Shown in pieces: positions 4,866 through 6,484 of a stretch of DNA of 6,484 nt. Each line of letters starts with the position of its first letter. The stretch's first letter is position 1. The translations under genes were made by a program, and so were the position numbers. The stretch comes from CAYPZU01 sp964415395 (GTDB lineage: Bacteria > Chlamydiota > Chlamydiia > Chlamydiales > SM23-39). The stretch covers positions 1-6,484 of the forward strand of contig CAYPZU010000095.1 in assembly GCA_964415395.1 (NCBI GenBank), in the 5' to 3' direction. Below the pieces are notes generated by a model. It was given only the letters and a program-made list of their open reading frames with translations. It did not search any database and was not told the origin of the DNA.

Positions 4866-6329
4866 TTGAATGCAATTATGGCTAGCCGTATTGAAAGTAT
4901 CCAGCGAGACTGGAGCCTCAAAAGCCTTGATTCCCTGTCCCTATTTAGGCGGATGCGCCTGTCTGGAGATTCTCTGTCTTCTAAACAGAGAGACAGGCTT
5001 CTAGACGCCTTCAACGGGGTTCTGAACGATCCCTCGGTTCGCCGGTTCCTCGACGCGCAGAGATCCGACAATGTAAAATTTGATTTTGACATTCGGGAAG
5101 GCCGCGGCCTCCTGATGCGCTTTGGCAGGGGAGGCAAATGGCGCAAGGCGGCTTCTTTTAGGCAGCTATTCGACAAAAAGACCCCTTTCGGCGCCCTTCA
5201 GAAAGAACTCCAAAGAGCGGAAGCGTATGCGAAGCGGAAAGGGCTTGGCGCGCGAGTTTTTAGACCGACTGAGCGCGCTACCGAACTGCAGCCTTTGATC
5301 CTCCGCACGTCTGTTCTCCGGACCCTCGAAGGGCCGATTTCCTCTCCGCCGTTCCAGGAAGGGAACGCTTGCTCAATCGACGTCGGGTCTTTCACAAGAA
5401 ACTCGATTTCCGGCGCGGCGGAACTTCCGTTTGTCCCGGCCGATGCAGCTGCAAAAATGGCTAATGGCGTTGCGGGGATGACGATTGCGGGCGGCGCGAT
5501 GGCGTTTGTCCAGGGCGGACTCATTGCCCGGAAGTCATACAAGGTCGCAAAGCAGGCCTACGAGCATGGCGATACGGAAGGCGTGCGGCAAGCGATCCTG
5601 ATGGGGACGAGCGGTCTTGCCTATTCCACAGTCGGGGCGGGAATGGTCATTAACGGCTCTGCTACGCTCGCTGGGAAAACCGCTTTGGCCGCAGCTGGCG
5701 GAATGGCGATCACGGTAGCGGGGATTGCGATGAACGGGCTCCTCGCTATTTACGCCGCCTACGGCTGGAAAGCGACGCGCCAGTTCCGGATGGAGCTGAA
5801 AGAGATCCTCAACGCCGAGCGGGAACCGAATGAGGCCGAGCGGCTGCGCGAGGCGCTTGCGTGGGTTCAAACGCAGGTTTCGCTCAGCGATTGGGAGATC
5901 ATGGAGATCCGCCAGAGCGCCGCAGATCCCGAGAAAGAGATCCTGAAGAGGCAGCAGAAAAAGTGGGACCAGTTCGAAAGAAGAGTGGGCGTCGAAGCGT
6001 GCGCCGCAATCCGGCATCAAATGCCCCGCTTCGAAGCGCTGCAGGAAGGGCTTGCCGCAGGCGACGCCGCATCGATTGACGAGGCGCGCTCGATCGTTCA
6101 GGAAGTGGAAAAAGGGAACTACAAAGAGCGGGTGAAATACAAACTCTTTTTCCTGGTAGCCGTCATCGGTTTGATCGGGTTTGCTCTCGCGATCGCCTTC
6201 CCTCCGTTGGCTCCTGTCGCGTTCGCGATCGGCGCTCTGATCTGGCTCACGGTCGACAGCTCGAAGATCCACGGCTATGTCACAGAAAAATGCTGGCAGC
6301 GCCATCTGAAAAAACAGCAAGCTGTTTAA
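4866..6329 (+). CDS. Inc-like membrane-associated protein, paralogue 2
   Basis: The open frame gives 487 aa from TTG 4866, but ATG 4878 (MASRIESIQ, 483 aa) is the more likely start; neither has a Shine-Dalgarno. Numbering from TTG, residues 1-185 are soluble, with a basic Arg/Lys-rich part (80-135). About 195-222 is a Gly/Ala hydrophobic segment, 242-299 a long Gly/Ala-rich hydrophobic region with LAGKTA (268-273), 300-425 a charged helical region, and 425-445 plus 447-464 a closing transmembrane hairpin with a PPLAP turn. Paralogy with 219-1652 is supported by SVRR/SVQR, FDFDI/FDFTI (72-76), GDTEG/GDKEG (235-239), LAGKTA and the same overall order. Membrane insertion is well supported. Secretion to a host inclusion or membrane, as for chlamydial Inc proteins, is inference. 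It has its own promoter and no partner gene. Confidence 0.85.
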   Translation: MNAIMASRIESIQRDWSLKSLDSLSLFRRMRLSGDSLSSKQRDRLLDAFNGVLNDPSVRRFLDAQRSDNVKFDFDIREGRGLLMRFGRGGKWRKAASFRQLFDKKTPFGALQKELQRAEAYAKRKGLGARVFRPTERATELQPLILRTSVLRTLEGPISSPPFQEGNACSIDVGSFTRNSISGAAELPFVPADAAAKMANGVAGMTIAGGAMAFVQGGLIARKSYKVAKQAYEHGDTEGVRQAILMGTSGLAYSTVGAGMVINGSATLAGKTALAAAGGMAITVAGIAMNGLLAIYAAYGWKATRQFRMELKEILNAEREPNEAERLREALAWVQTQVSLSDWEIMEIRQSAADPEKEILKRQQKKWDQFERRVGVEACAAIRHQMPRFEALQEGLAAGDAASIDEARSIVQEVEKGNYKERVKYKLFFLVAVIGLIGFALAIAFPPLAPVAFAIGALIWLTVDSSKIHGYVTEKCWQRHLKKQQAV

Positions 6330-6339
6330 AATCCATTTT

Positions 6340-6366
6340 TTGAATTTTCGATTGTCGGTATATACT
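6340..6366 (+). promoter_or_regulatory. Promoter-like sequence near the right end
   Basis: TTGAAT (6340-6345) and TATACT (6361-6366) resemble -35 and -10 boxes with a short 15-base spacer, just after the paralogue 2 stop. A transcript would start near 6373. The only following frame (ATG 6375) has 12 codons, so it would drive a small RNA or a gene beyond the window. Confidence 0.35.
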
Positions 6367-6436
6367 CAAAAAACATGAAGAATCGGTTTCTGGCGTCGTC
6401 GGGCAGCCACTGAATTCGAGACTTGCCTACACCCCA

Positions 6437-6461
6437 CCCCAACGATGAAGCATCGTCGGGG
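6437..6461 (+). terminator. Strong hairpin in the right-hand non-coding end
   Basis: CCCCAACGATG (6437-6447) pairs with CATCGTCGGGG (6451-6461) at 10 of 11 positions across an AAG loop. A T-run (6477-6481) follows 15 bases later, too far for a classical intrinsic terminator. It may end transcription of paralogue 2 or a short RNA begun near 6373, or belong to a dispersed palindromic repeat. The remainder of 6330-6484 shows nothing else I can name. Confidence 0.4.
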
Positions 6462-6484
6462 ACCCCGGCGCTAAACTTTTTAAG

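Noticed and set aside
5535..6320. 261-codon - strand frame opposite paralogue 2
   Set aside because: The + strand frame has clear membrane segments and a paralogue in the window; the antisense peptide has no recognisable domain.
6375..6413. 12-codon frame MKNRFLASSGSH as a leader peptide
   Set aside because: It lacks a ribosome-binding site and the runs of one amino acid expected in attenuation leaders; chance is sufficient.

Overview
The window reads as bacterial chromosomal DNA from an organism with moderately high GC coding sequence (about 53-62 % by eye in the lines counted) and very AT-rich intergenic promoters. Two large related proteins carry a C-terminal bilobed hydrophobic hairpin like that of chlamydial inclusion-membrane (Inc) proteins. 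Together with weak or absent Shine-Dalgarno sequences at several starts and a single-gene DMT-type importer/exporter, this makes an environmental Chlamydiota (Chlamydia-like symbiont) or a related PVC bacterium my best guess. No marker gene here proves it.

Layout, left to right. Positions 1-147 hold the last 48 codons of an unrecognised gene on the + strand. An AT-rich promoter then leads into a 475-477 aa membrane-associated protein (219-1652, probable start 225). A GC-rich hairpin closes that gene and is also the head of a dispersed repeat (1669-1753). Next comes a toxin-antitoxin operon on the - strand: a Gp49/HigB-like toxin (2596-2249) overlapping by ATGA with a HigA-like XRE antitoxin (2252-1881). 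Its promoter is covered by a perfect 12-bp inverted repeat, and a T-rich hairpin lies downstream. A second copy of the dispersed repeat (2705-2779) lies on the other side, so the toxin-antitoxin operon sits between direct repeats. Just before that second copy is a decayed-looking duplicate of the translation start of the following gene.

The right half is on the + strand. It holds a ten-helix EamA/DMT transporter (3017-3889), a 120-nt highly self-complementary spacer (3889-4008), and a DDAH/arginine-deiminase-like amidinotransferase-fold hydrolase (4009-4806). An extended -10 promoter then drives a second 483-487 aa protein (4866-6329, probable start 4878) that is a diverged paralogue of the first. 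The last 155 bases have no convincing protein gene but show a promoter-like sequence and a strong hairpin.

How it fits together (inference): the transporter and the hydrolase are adjacent and co-oriented and could handle a small amine or guanidino compound, but their spacer could equally separate them. The two paralogues look like envelope or secreted membrane proteins and need not act with the metabolic pair. The toxin-antitoxin operon, somewhat lower in GC than its surroundings and bounded by repeats, looks like a later arrival.
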